Shown: positions 8,636 through 17,009 of the stretch, piece by piece | Numbering within the stretch: position 1 is the first letter of the stretch | Layout: every line of letters begins with the position of its first letter | Assembly: GCA_964545475.1 (NCBI GenBank) | Contig: CAZJGG010000004.1 | Location: 12,745 to 76,744, forward strand | Source of the DNA: CAZJGG01 sp964545475 | GTDB taxonomy: Bacteria > Bacillota > Clostridia > Lachnospirales > JAISER01 | Length of the DNA: 64,000 bases | Direction of reading: 5' to 3' | Notes under the pieces: generated by a model | The model's input: the letters and a program-made list of their open reading frames with translations, nothing else | Told to the model about the DNA's origin: nothing | Database searches by the model: none | Program-made: the position numbers and the translations under genes

Positions 8636-9820
8636 ATGACACCTAAAGAAATTGAAGCAAGATTAGCGGCTATAGCCGAGGAAATCAAGACAAGGGGAGC
8701 GGCGATGACAGCGGAGGAATTAACCGCACTAGAAACCGAAGTAACTACCCTTAAAGAGCAAAGGAAAACACACATTGAAGCCGCCGAAAAAAGAACGGCG
8801 TTACTCAACTCTATAGCCGATGGGCAAACGCCGCAAACGGTTGTTAGGGCATTCCCCGCCGATACAAACAGCGAGGACGCAGACCCACTCAATACTCCGG
8901 AGTACCGAAAGGCATTCATGCAACACGTTTTAAGGGATGCGCCAATACCGAAAGAGTACAGGGCGAGCGAAACTACACACACATCGGACATAGGCGCGGT
9001 TATCCCTACAACGGTACTTAACAAGATTATTGAAACAATGGAAGCCACGGGGATGATCCTTCCACTTGTCACGCATACAGCTTATAAAGGCGGGGTACGT
9101 ATCCCGACTTCAAGCGTTAAGCCTACTGCTACATGGGTAAGCGAGGGGCAAGGAAGCGACAAGCAGAAAAAGACAACGGGCGAGATTGTATTTACTTATC
9201 ATAAGTTACGTTGCGCCGTTGCGGTTAGCCTTGAAGTAGATACTATGGCGATGTCCGTGTTCGAGAGTACGCTTATAAATAACGTTGTGGAAGCAATGGT
9301 TAAGGGCGTTGAAAACGCAATCATCAACGGAACGGGTACAGGACAGCCCAAAGGCATATTAGCGGAAACAGCCCCGACAAAACAAAAGATTGATGTACAA
9401 ACGCCCGCATATAACGACCTTATCGAAGCCGAAAGCGCATTGCCGCAAGCATATGAAAACGGCGCGGTATGGATCATGTCAAAGAAAACATTTTTGACAT
9501 ATTTCGGCTTGACGGATACAAACGGACAGCCGATCGGAAGGGTAAATTATGGCATAGCGGGCAAGCCGGAGCGTTCTTTATTGGGGCGCACGGTTGTATG
9601 TTGCGATTATATCAACTCTTACGATGCTTCATTGGCGGCGGGTACAACATTCGCCTTTTTGTTCAACATGAAGGACTATGTACTTAACACAAACTACAAT
9701 ATGGGCGTGAAAAAGTACGAGGACAACGACACCGATGACATTGTTACAAAGGCTATTATGCTTGTTGATGGTAAGGTTGTAGACAAAAATTCGTTAGTTG
9801 TTCTCAATAAAAAGGCTTAG
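8636..9820 (+). CDS. Major capsid protein (HK97 fold)
   Basis: A 394-aa capsid protein. Residues 1 to about 100 are helical and charged and match the delta/scaffold domain that the upstream protease removes. The mature part starts near the TSDIGAVIPTTVLNKI stretch (about residue 117) and shows family features such as NAIINGTGTGQPKGIL (E-loop/A-domain region). It forms the icosahedral shell. GGAGG at 8622-8626 precedes ATG 8636. Confidence 0.95.
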   Translation: MTPKEIEARLAAIAEEIKTRGAAMTAEELTALETEVTTLKEQRKTHIEAAEKRTALLNSIADGQTPQTVVRAFPADTNSEDADPLNTPEYRKAFMQHVLRDAPIPKEYRASETTHTSDIGAVIPTTVLNKIIETMEATGMILPLVTHTAYKGGVRIPTSSVKPTATWVSEGQGSDKQKKTTGEIVFTYHKLRCAVAVSLEVDTMAMSVFESTLINNVVEAMVKGVENAIINGTGTGQPKGILAETAPTKQKIDVQTPAYNDLIEAESALPQAYENGAVWIMSKKTFLTYFGLTDTNGQPIGRVNYGIAGKPERSLLGRTVVCCDYINSYDASLAAGTTFAFLFNMKDYVLNTNYNMGVKKYEDNDTDDIVTKAIMLVDGKVVDKNSLVVLNKKA

Positions 9821-9831
9821 GAGGTTGTTTC

Positions 9832-10158
9832 ATGCTTGAAGCGGTTAGATTAGCCTTGCGTATAACAAGCACGGCGTTTGACAGCGAAATAACCGCACTT
9901 ATTGACGCATGTAAAATTGACCTTAAAATAGCGGGCGTTGTCAATATAAACGACAACGACCCGCTTATTGTAAGAGCGGTTACGCTGTATTCAAAGGCTA
10001 ATTTTGGATATGCAGACGATGGCGAGAAGTATCAAAAATCGTATGACATGCTTAAAACCTCTCTTTGTTTAGCGGGGGATTATATCAAGCCTATAGTACA
10101 GTTTGACAATTTGGAAATTTCCCTTGCATGTGTAGCGGAGGGTGATTTTGATGTTTAA
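9832..10158 (+). CDS. Head-tail connector (gp6-like)
   Basis: A 108-aa helical protein of the phage gp6/YqbG-like connector group, which forms a ring beneath the portal. The family features seen are an LRIT..D.EI..LI..C opening (residues 6-26) and a central helix with Y and F. It directly follows the capsid gene, the usual place. Confidence 0.8.
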   Translation: MLEAVRLALRITSTAFDSEITALIDACKIDLKIAGVVNINDNDPLIVRAVTLYSKANFGYADDGEKYQKSYDMLKTSLCLAGDYIKPIVQFDNLEISLACVAEGDFDV

Positions 10159-10480
10159 CGATGGCTTGCTTGAAATATACAAAAAAATCCCACAAAAAAG
10201 CGAGGGCGGGAAGCCGATTGAGGTATTAGAGCCTTACGCCACGGCTTTTTATGGTGAAATTGGATTTACAACGGATGAATATTATGCCGCCAAACAAGCA
10301 GAAACGAGCATAGAAAAACGTGTACGTATACCTCAAGACAAGAGTATTTGCAATAAACACGTCATAATGATTGATAGCATTCAATATGAGGTAGGCAGGG
10401 TATACAGCGGCACAGCTAAAGGCGTACAGGTAACGGATATTACACTTGAAAGGGTGAGTACACAATATGACATTGCTTGA
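10151..10480 (+). CDS. Head-tail adaptor / head closure protein
   Basis: A small beta-rich protein of 109 aa in the position of the SPP1 gp16-like head-closure (stopper) proteins. ATG 10151 is chosen over GTG 10142 because GGAGGG lies 8 bases upstream of it. The C-terminal segment contains the pattern YEVGRVYSGTAKGVQVTDITLERV, common in these stoppers. It overlaps both neighbours slightly, as expected in a translationally coupled connector block. Confidence 0.7.
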   Translation: MFNDGLLEIYKKIPQKSEGGKPIEVLEPYATAFYGEIGFTTDEYYAAKQAETSIEKRVRIPQDKSICNKHVIMIDSIQYEVGRVYSGTAKGVQVTDITLERVSTQYDIA

Positions 10481-10787
10481 ATTGTATAATGTCTTGCTTC
10501 AAGTGAATATACCCGTTTCGCATTATGAGGGGGATTTAGACGAATACCCCTACATAGTGTATCAAGAGTTCAACACTTCATATGACAACGCAAGCGGCAA
10601 GGCGTACAAAGAAAAAACACGGGTAGATATTACACACTTTTCAAAAACGGAGTTTGATCCGTCATTGGATGTTCTCAAAAAAACATTGCTTAACAACAAC
10701 ATTAACTTTAGCGTGGCTACCACGTTTGACAAAGATAGCAAAGTAATCATCAATCAATTAGAGGTTATCATAACTCAAATCATTTAG
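10467..10787 (+). CDS. Tail terminator / minor tail protein-like
   Basis: A 106-aa protein resembling the DUF3168/DUF806-like tail terminators that cap the tail tube at the head side. It has the YPYIVYQEF-type strand and an alpha/beta pattern. Assignment rests on size, order and this resemblance. It overlaps the adaptor gene by 14 bases. Confidence 0.6.
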   Translation: MTLLELYNVLLQVNIPVSHYEGDLDEYPYIVYQEFNTSYDNASGKAYKEKTRVDITHFSKTEFDPSLDVLKKTLLNNNINFSVATTFDKDSKVIINQLEVIITQII

Positions 10788-10797
10788 GAGGGTTCAT

Positions 10798-11037
10798 ATG
10801 AAAATTGTTGTAAGTCAAGATGGGCAACAAGTTTTTACGTTGGGCGAGAATAATCTAATAAACATTGCGCCCGTTGAAATCGAAAACCAAAAGACAAAGC
10901 CTTTTTCAATCGGCATTGAAAGCGTTAGTTTTGGGATTTACAAGGATAAGGCGAAAGCGGAACATGTATTAGGCGAGCTTGTTAAATTCCTTTGTAGCAG
11001 GGAGGAAAGATACACCATGCCCGCCGATACAAAGTAA
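10798..11037 (+). CDS. Hypothetical phage protein
   Basis: A 79-aa protein with a GGAGGG ribosome site and ATG 10798. It has no recognised domain. A repeated strand pattern (KIVVSQDGQQVFTL) suggests a small beta fold; similar short proteins are found in connector regions of Clostridia phages. It sits between the tail-terminator-like and gp10-like genes. Confidence 0.6.
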   Translation: MKIVVSQDGQQVFTLGENNLINIAPVEIENQKTKPFSIGIESVSFGIYKDKAKAEHVLGELVKFLCSREERYTMPADTK

Positions 11038-11049
11038 GAAGGGATAGCA

Positions 11050-11475
11050 TTGTCAGACATTGAAAACGGATTTTCGGACTTTGCGGAGGAATTAGCAAAT
11101 ATTAGCGGGAAAATCACCGATGACAGTATACGCCGTAAAGCTTTAGAAGCGGGCGCAAAGCCTGTAGTTGAACGTGCCAAAAGGATTATAAGCAATCACA
11201 AAAGAACGGGTAGGCTTGAAAATAGCATATCAGCAGAATACAACGAAAGCACACAGACACAAGACATCGGATGGAGTAAAGAGGGCTTCTACGGGCGGTT
11301 TTATGAAAAGGGTTACAAGCCTGTAAAGGGAAAACGCAAAGGCGGCAAGCTCATAAATAAAGCACCGTCCGGCAAGTTTATCAAAGCTGAACACATAAAG
11401 CCCGCTTACGAAGCTGAAAAAGACAACATAGCAAACGCAATGATTGAGGTATACAAACAGGAAATAGGAGGTTAA
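11050..11475 (+). CDS. HK97 gp10-like connector/tail component
   Basis: A 141-aa protein of the HK97-gp10-like group. The RTGRLENSIS motif (residues about 54-63) and the following YGRFYEKGYKP with basic tail are typical. These proteins act at the head-tail joint or tail assembly. The start is TTG 11050. In many relatives gp10 comes before the tail terminator; here the order is reversed. Confidence 0.8.
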   Translation: MSDIENGFSDFAEELANISGKITDDSIRRKALEAGAKPVVERAKRIISNHKRTGRLENSISAEYNESTQTQDIGWSKEGFYGRFYEKGYKPVKGKRKGGKLINKAPSGKFIKAEHIKPAYEAEKDNIANAMIEVYKQEIGG

Positions 11476-11479
11476 GGCT

Positions 11480-12088
11480 ATGGAATATGTAATACCCGAA
11501 TATGAAGTTACGGTAGGTTCGTCCTTCTTTAACGCCATAAAAAAGAAAGAAAAGGACACTATCACATACGAGGATGATGTACTCGAAATTCCCGTTATAA
11601 AGGAATTGGGATTGACGCGCACGATGTCAGAGCTTGAAATATACGCAAGCGGGATTATATTTGACTACATCAACCAAACGGCGGGGGCTGAAATAGCACT
11701 TAAAGCCGTTATATTGCCGCCGGAATTGATAAACATGCTTGAAGGGGCTAAGGAAAAAGAGGGCTTCACAATAAACAAAACGAACGACATCGGGCGTGAG
11801 TTTGCATTCGGTTATTGGGGTGAAAATTCCGATGGCTCATTCGTTTATTATTGGCATCCCGTGTGTAAACTCGTTCCGGCAGACGAAAAGCACAAAACAA
11901 GAACAAAAGACATACCCGATCCCGAAGCGGATTATAAAATAAAGATTATCCCATACAATGGTGTATGGCGGGTTAAGTATTCTACCAAAGCGGCAGTAGC
12001 CGAGGGCTTAACGCCGCTCACAAAGGATGAGTTTTTCGCAAAGCCAATATACAGCGAAGCGCAAATACCAGTAACGCCAACACCTTAA
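11480..12088 (+). CDS. Major tail (tube) protein
   Basis: A 202-aa protein in the tail-tube position, resembling the phi13-type major tail proteins of Gram-positive siphoviruses (features: early T..YEDDVLEIPVIKELGLTRT and ..GREFAFGYWG..). It would form the hexameric tube rings. A strong terminator follows, which fits a protein needed in high amount. Confidence 0.8.
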   Translation: MEYVIPEYEVTVGSSFFNAIKKKEKDTITYEDDVLEIPVIKELGLTRTMSELEIYASGIIFDYINQTAGAEIALKAVILPPELINMLEGAKEKEGFTINKTNDIGREFAFGYWGENSDGSFVYYWHPVCKLVPADEKHKTRTKDIPDPEADYKIKIIPYNGVWRVKYSTKAAVAEGLTPLTKDEFFAKPIYSEAQIPVTPTP

Positions 12089-12100
12089 ACAACGCATACA

Positions 12101-12140
12101 ACCCGCTAAGAGCCATATAAAAGGCTTTTAGCGGGTTTAA
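12101..12140 (+). terminator. Terminator after the tail-tube gene
   Basis: A 14-bp stem with one G-U pair (12101-12114 with 12123-12136), an 8-base loop and a following T/A-rich run. A terminator in the middle of the late operon may reduce transcription of the downstream tail genes relative to capsid and tube. Confidence 0.7.
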
Positions 12141-12164
12141 TATTTTATTATGGAGGGTTTATAT

Positions 12165-12527
12165 ATGAAGTTTGTAAAGAGTAATTTAGAGCCGATCGCA
12201 ATCGAATTAAACGGCGAGAAATACCCCGCAAAGCTCACATTCAGAGCATTAGCGGAGTTGGAGGAATTAACAAGAGTAAGTTTTATGACCTTGTTTGATA
12301 GGTTCGCAAACGGCAATTTTAACACAAACGACATAATAAATATCCTTTACGTTGCGCTTAAATATGGCGGCGTTGAGGTTACGCTTGATGATCTGCAAGA
12401 TATGGACTTTGATACAGAGCAATTCCAAAACATTATGACGGAAATATCCAAGCTGTTAAACAGAACGCAAAAAGTAATATCGTCAGTCCAAGACCATAAA
12501 AAGCCGGAGGATGCCGGAAAAAAGTAG
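12165..12527 (+). CDS. Tail assembly chaperone, gpG-like
   Basis: A 120-aa product from ATG 12165, chosen because GGAGGG at 12152-12157 lies at the right distance. It has the usual opening of a beta strand pair (IAIELNGEKYPAKLTFRALAELEELT) found in gpG-type chaperones of Gram-positive phages. It coats the tape measure protein during tail assembly. The gene ends in A AAA AAG followed directly by TAG, a classical -1 slippery site, leading into a second frame (see gpGT). Confidence 0.8.
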   Translation: MKFVKSNLEPIAIELNGEKYPAKLTFRALAELEELTRVSFMTLFDRFANGNFNTNDIINILYVALKYGGVEVTLDDLQDMDFDTEQFQNIMTEISKLLNRTQKVISSVQDHKKPEDAGKK

Positions 12528-12718
12528 TTGATTTTGACTGGTTTTATCATATCCACTTTGCACAGGCAAAATTAGGATGGACATACGATCAGTTTATGGA
12601 CGCTACTTTTTACTTTTATTTCGGCGTTGCGGAACAATGGCTTTTAGCCAACGGAGCAAAAAGAAAAAAGGAAACTAAAAAGGTAACATTCGATCAGTTG
12701 CCGCAGGGTTACTGGTAG
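12165..12718 (+). CDS. Tail assembly chaperone fusion gpGT (programmed -1 frameshift)
   Basis: A longer chaperone predicted by a -1 ribosomal frameshift at the heptamer AAAAAAG (12518-12524). The zero frame stops at TAG 12525-12527; the -1 frame continues from GTA 12524 through 64 codons to TAG 12716-12718, beginning VVDFDWFYHIHFAQAKLG and ending PQGYW. The extension has no start codon of its own, which supports expression as a fusion. gpG/gpGT pairs are a conserved feature of long-tailed phages, where the ratio of the two sets correct tail assembly. A stem-loop stimulator was not looked for in detail. Confidence 0.8.
12518..12524 (+). promoter_or_regulatory. -1 slippery heptamer A AAA AAG
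   Basis: AAAAAAG in the correct phase (A AAA AAG) immediately before the zero-frame stop. The same heptamer drives -1 frameshifting in bacterial dnaX. It links gpG to the T frame. Confidence 0.8.
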
Positions 12719-12739
12719 GGTTTTGGGCGGTGATGACAC

Positions 12740-15442
12740 ATGGCTACAGAAACAATTAAATATGCAGGGCTAAAGCTCACAGTTGATGGAGCGGCTGAAT
12801 TTCAAAAATCATTGTCCGAAATAAACGGTAATTTGAAACAAAGCCAAGCGGAATTGAGTAAGTCAACAGCGGAGTACGGAAAAAACAGTAAAGAAATTGG
12901 TGCTTTAACCGCACAACAAAAGTTTTTAGATGAAAGCCTTAACCTTAACAAAGAGAAACAAAGCGCATTAAATGAAATTGTAGAGGAAGCATCTAAACAG
13001 TACGGCGAAAATTCAAAGGAAGTGCAAGCCCTTAAAACCAAATTGACAGAAGCGGAAGCGGAAGAAATACGGCTTCAAAAATCGCTTGATGTTGTAAACA
13101 AGGAATTAGTCACACAAAAAAGCGGTTGGACGCAATTAGGCACTTCCTTAACTGAAAACGGGAAAAAGCTACAAGAGGTAGGCGGCAAAATATCAGACGT
13201 AGGCAAAAATTTATCTCTGAAATTGACAGCACCTATAATTGGAGCGGGAACGGCGGCGGTAAAGTTTTTTGGTGATTTTCAAGAAGGCGTTAATAAAATT
13301 AACACTCTCGACATGTCAGCCCCGCCGGAAAAAATTAATAAAATAAAAGGTGAAATGTTAGCCCTTTCATCAAAAACAGGAATTGCCGCAACCGATATAT
13401 CAGAAGCCACTTATCAAATGGGATCGGCGTTAGGCGAATTGGGAGATGATGTTGTATCGTATGTAGAAGTTGCAAATAAAGCGGCAATAGGCGGCTTTAC
13501 AGATACATCTACAGCAGTAAATGGGCTAACAACTGTTATGAATACTTACGGATTAAAAGGATCGGAAGCAATGTCTAAAATTTCCGATCAAATGTTGATG
13601 GCGCAAAACTTAGGTAAAACTTCATTTGGTGAAGTTGCTTCATCAATCGGTAATGTTGTGCCTATAGCCAATTCATTAAATGTTTCAACGGAAGAATTAT
13701 TTGCTTCATATGCAACACTGACAAAAAACGGAATTGCAACGGCGCAAGCGACCACAGGGCTAAAAGCGGCATATTCAAACATTATAAAACCGTCATCGGA
13801 TGCGAGTAAAGCGGCTGAACAACTTGGAATAGATTTTAGCGCGGCACACTTGCAATCAGTTGGTTGGGCTGGATTTTTAGACGAAATAAAGGAAAAAACA
13901 GGCGGCAACACTGAAACAATGGCAAAATTGTTTGGATCGGTTGAAGCCCTCAATACAGTAACAGTATTAACCTCTGAAAACGGTATGAATGACCTAAACA
14001 ATGCACTTGTAGCAATGGAAAATTCAACAGGGGCGACAGATGCGGCATTTGCAAAAATGCAAGAAGGGGTTAATAAGTCGTTTTCTATGGTATTAAATGA
14101 CCTAAAAAACACAGCTATTCAGCTTGGAGATATTATTGCGCCCGCTATAGAGCCTATTATTGAAAAGTTAGGCGAAGCGATTAAGTGGTTTGGCACATTG
14201 GATGACAGTGTAAAAACCACTGTTATAGTATTTGCCGGAATCGCCGCCGCCATCGGTCCTGTAGTAGCCGCTATAGGAAGTGTTATGAGTGTGGCGGGCG
14301 AATTGTCTGTAGCGTTTGGCGTAGTTGCAACAAAAATAGCGGCGGCGGGCGGTTTAATTCCGGCATTGGCGGGGCTTGCGCCTGTATTGTTGCCTATAGT
14401 GGGCGTAATCGCCGGAGTAGTAGCGGCGGGTGTTCTTCTGTATCAGAATTGGGATTTAGTCAAGGAAAAGGCAAAAGCCTTATATGACTATCTAAAGCCT
14501 ACATTTGATACTATTAAAAAATTTTTTAATGACTGGGGAAGAGAAGTCTCTCCTATATTTACGACAGCTTTTGAAAATATTAAAAGATTAGCAGAAACAA
14601 TTTTTAACGGCTTAAAAGATTTTTGGGAAAATTGGGGCAGTACAATAAAAACATTATTTGAAACCCTGTTTAACAATGTCAAAATCATTGTCAGTACGGC
14701 GTTTGAAGTTATAAAAACCGTAGTAAACACAGTCCTTAAAAACATAAGCGAAGCAATAAACATTTTTACAAGCGTCCTAAAAGGAGATTGGCAAGGCGCA
14801 TGGGATAGTGTTAAAAATATATTTTCTAACTCGTGGGAGGGTATAAAAAGCGTAGCTGGAACACTTTTAGGCGGCATACTGAACTTATTCGAAAATTCTG
14901 TTTCTGGCATGATCTCAATTGGAGCGGACATTATTGGCGGCTTGATTGAGGGGCTAAAGAGTAAAACAGACGCAGTTAAAAACACCGTTATAAGTATGAT
15001 TAGCGGATTTACGGACAGCATTAAAAGCTTTTTCGGTATATCGTCACCGTCAAAGCTCATGAAGCAGTATTTTTCATGGGTTGGTGAAGGTATGATTATC
15101 GGGCTAAATTCGCAAGCGGATGAGCTTGTTAAAACGTCAAAGAAAATATCTGAAAATGTAACGGACAGCCTACATATTGATCCTACAGGACTTATAACAA
15201 GTTCAAAGGACGTTTTAGACAACATGCAGGAAGCTATACCCGACTTGAAAAGCAATATTAACAGGGTTGTAAACATCAAAACAGAACAATCAAACGCAAA
15301 GCCGCCCGAAATACTTATTACTGGTAATTCCTTTGTAATACGTGAGGAAAGCGACATTGAAAAGGTTGCTAAGGAAGTATTGCGGCAATTAACCAAAGAA
15401 ACACAATATAACAGCCGGATAGGAGGAATAGCCTTGATATGA
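12740..15442 (+). CDS. Tape measure protein
   Basis: A 900-aa tape measure protein of the TP901 family, which sets tail length and is released into the host at infection. Residues about 15-125 form a long coiled coil. The TP901 core follows at about 170-470 (NKINTLDMSAPPEKINKIKG, ATDISEATYQMGSALGE). Hydrophobic segments near 495-580 could insert into the membrane. Helical repeats (FETLFNNVKIIVSTAFEVIK) and a late LIEGLKSKTDAVKNTVISMI region follow. The phage tail should be roughly proportional to this length. Confidence 0.93.
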   Translation: MATETIKYAGLKLTVDGAAEFQKSLSEINGNLKQSQAELSKSTAEYGKNSKEIGALTAQQKFLDESLNLNKEKQSALNEIVEEASKQYGENSKEVQALKTKLTEAEAEEIRLQKSLDVVNKELVTQKSGWTQLGTSLTENGKKLQEVGGKISDVGKNLSLKLTAPIIGAGTAAVKFFGDFQEGVNKINTLDMSAPPEKINKIKGEMLALSSKTGIAATDISEATYQMGSALGELGDDVVSYVEVANKAAIGGFTDTSTAVNGLTTVMNTYGLKGSEAMSKISDQMLMAQNLGKTSFGEVASSIGNVVPIANSLNVSTEELFASYATLTKNGIATAQATTGLKAAYSNIIKPSSDASKAAEQLGIDFSAAHLQSVGWAGFLDEIKEKTGGNTETMAKLFGSVEALNTVTVLTSENGMNDLNNALVAMENSTGATDAAFAKMQEGVNKSFSMVLNDLKNTAIQLGDIIAPAIEPIIEKLGEAIKWFGTLDDSVKTTVIVFAGIAAAIGPVVAAIGSVMSVAGELSVAFGVVATKIAAAGGLIPALAGLAPVLLPIVGVIAGVVAAGVLLYQNWDLVKEKAKALYDYLKPTFDTIKKFFNDWGREVSPIFTTAFENIKRLAETIFNGLKDFWENWGSTIKTLFETLFNNVKIIVSTAFEVIKTVVNTVLKNISEAINIFTSVLKGDWQGAWDSVKNIFSNSWEGIKSVAGTLLGGILNLFENSVSGMISIGADIIGGLIEGLKSKTDAVKNTVISMISGFTDSIKSFFGISSPSKLMKQYFSWVGEGMIIGLNSQADELVKTSKKISENVTDSLHIDPTGLITSSKDVLDNMQEAIPDLKSNINRVVNIKTEQSNAKPPEILITGNSFVIREESDIEKVAKEVLRQLTKETQYNSRIGGIALI

Positions 15443-15984
15443 TGGTAGGTTTTTTCTTTAACAACATGCACAGCAAAGAGTTTGATATAGCAATGGAGGA
15501 TGCGGCGCGTGGGCTATTGCCGTCCTTGCGCCGTAATGACTATGAGATTACAGGCAGACACGGAACGGTTGATTATGGTAACGAAACGTACAATACAAGG
15601 CAAATAACCGTTGATATTGGATTTATCAGCGACAATGTTTCAAATTTGCAATTAAAAGCCCGTGAAATAGCCTACTGGTTAAGCGGCAAAGGTATTTTAT
15701 ATTTTGATGATGAGCCGGATAAAGCCTATAACGCACGGATATATGAAGCCGTGAACACCGAACAGCTTATACGAGCTAAACGGGCATCTGTTACCTTTGA
15801 ATGTCAGCCGTTTGCTACATCAATCAATTATTTCCAAAGTATCAATACAGGCGTTAGTAGCGGAAAGGAAATACAAGTTGTAAGCAAAGGTTCACAGCCC
15901 ACGCCATGTATAATAATCATTAAAAATACGTGCGGTATAAACATCAGCAATATAACCATTACAAGAAAGGCGGTAAACAGATAA
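15439..15984 (+). CDS. Distal tail protein (Dit), N-terminal domain
   Basis: A 181-aa protein matching the N-terminal half of siphophage Dit proteins: FFFNNMHSKEFDI opening, RHGTVDYGNETYNTRQITVDI, and REIAYWLSGKGILYFDDEPDK. Dit forms the ring that joins tail tube and baseplate. The usual C-terminal Dit part is missing, and a similar sequence appears two genes downstream (16401-16994), so the protein may be split. The start overlaps the tape measure stop (ATGATG at 15439). Confidence 0.8.
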   Translation: MMVGFFFNNMHSKEFDIAMEDAARGLLPSLRRNDYEITGRHGTVDYGNETYNTRQITVDIGFISDNVSNLQLKAREIAYWLSGKGILYFDDEPDKAYNARIYEAVNTEQLIRAKRASVTFECQPFATSINYFQSINTGVSSGKEIQVVSKGSQPTPCIIIIKNTCGINISNITITRKAVNR

Positions 15985-16379
15985 TGAGTGCGAGTAATTT
16001 TTTAGAAGATGCTGTATTAAACCACTTTTTCAGAAACGGAAGTATCCAATCCCCTCCACAACTTTATTTAGCCCTGTACATTTCAGACCCAACGGATGAT
16101 GACTTAGGAACGGAAATAGCGGGCGGCGGTTATCAGCGTCAAATGGTCAGCTTTTCATCCCCAATACAGATTAACGGAAAAGCAACAATATCAAACAATA
16201 TAGAAATACGTTACCCCGTTGCAACGGCTAATTGGGGAACAATTACACATTTCGGTATACGAACAGCCTTAGAAGGCGGCAATCTTTTAGCCTATGCGCC
16301 TGTACCTGTTCCAAAGCTCATAGAGAGCGGCGATGAAGCTAAATTTAATGTAAGTACGCTTACCGTATCTATGGATTGA
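15984..16379 (+). CDS. Phage tail-associated hypothetical protein
   Basis: A 131-aa protein; ATG 15984 overlaps the preceding TAA and is preferred over the upstream in-frame ATG 15930, which lies inside the Dit gene. The sequence (LEDAVLNHFFRNGSIQSPPQLYLALYISDP) matches a family of small virion proteins common in tail-fibre regions, of unknown function. It lies between the two Dit-like pieces. Confidence 0.65.
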   Translation: MSASNFLEDAVLNHFFRNGSIQSPPQLYLALYISDPTDDDLGTEIAGGGYQRQMVSFSSPIQINGKATISNNIEIRYPVATANWGTITHFGIRTALEGGNLLAYAPVPVPKLIESGDEAKFNVSTLTVSMD

Positions 16380-16400
16380 TAATAAGGGAGGGCGGGCTTT

Positions 16401-16994
16401 ATGTTTAACCGACAGCCCTTTAATAAAGGCAAGTATAACGTATCATTCTATCAAAATACTGTTGATTTTTATGGGTTTATCGATCTTGCGCTTGAAGCAA
16501 GCGCAAGGATAAATGCCATAAGTAATTTCCAAGGCACTTCCGAGACAGAATTATCTATAGAAGGAAATATTAACTACAGCGTAAACATGCAAGGTAATGC
16601 AGAAATGGAATTACTATTAGATGGGGCTATAATTAAATCTATATCATTTGACGGCAGTTCTATAATGCTTATTCATGCAAGTGGAGAAATTGTCCGTCAA
16701 CGCTTTTTCGATGGTGAAGCGGGATTAGTGCTTGAAGTAACGAGTCAAGGCTTTAATACGTACCGTTATGAGTACATCAAGCTACCCGATCTTATATTAA
16801 GAACGGGTGATGAGCTTATTATAAACACGGACGAAATGACGGTAACGCTCAACGGGCAAAACGTTATTCAGTACTTAAGCAGGGATAGCGAATTTTTCTT
16901 ATTCAATCCCCGTGAGAACGATATTATATATACAAGCGGCAACGCAAACGACAAGGTAGACATAAAAATACTATGGAAAGACGCATTTCTATAA
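16401..16994 (+). CDS. Tail protein with Dit C-terminal-like domain
   Basis: A 197-aa protein after GGGAGGGCGGG. The first 110 residues are beta-rich and unrecognised. The last 75 (KLPDLILRTGDELIINTDEM, then TVTLNGQNVIQYLS and a long-range D..K..I.W..AFL end) resemble the C-terminal part of Dit/tail-component proteins. Together with the upstream gene it may supply the complete baseplate ring. This is inferred from resemblance. Confidence 0.55.
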   Translation: MFNRQPFNKGKYNVSFYQNTVDFYGFIDLALEASARINAISNFQGTSETELSIEGNINYSVNMQGNAEMELLLDGAIIKSISFDGSSIMLIHASGEIVRQRFFDGEAGLVLEVTSQGFNTYRYEYIKLPDLILRTGDELIINTDEMTVTLNGQNVIQYLSRDSEFFLFNPRENDIIYTSGNANDKVDIKILWKDAFL

Positions 16995-17009
16995 CGCGGG
17001 GGTGATGGT

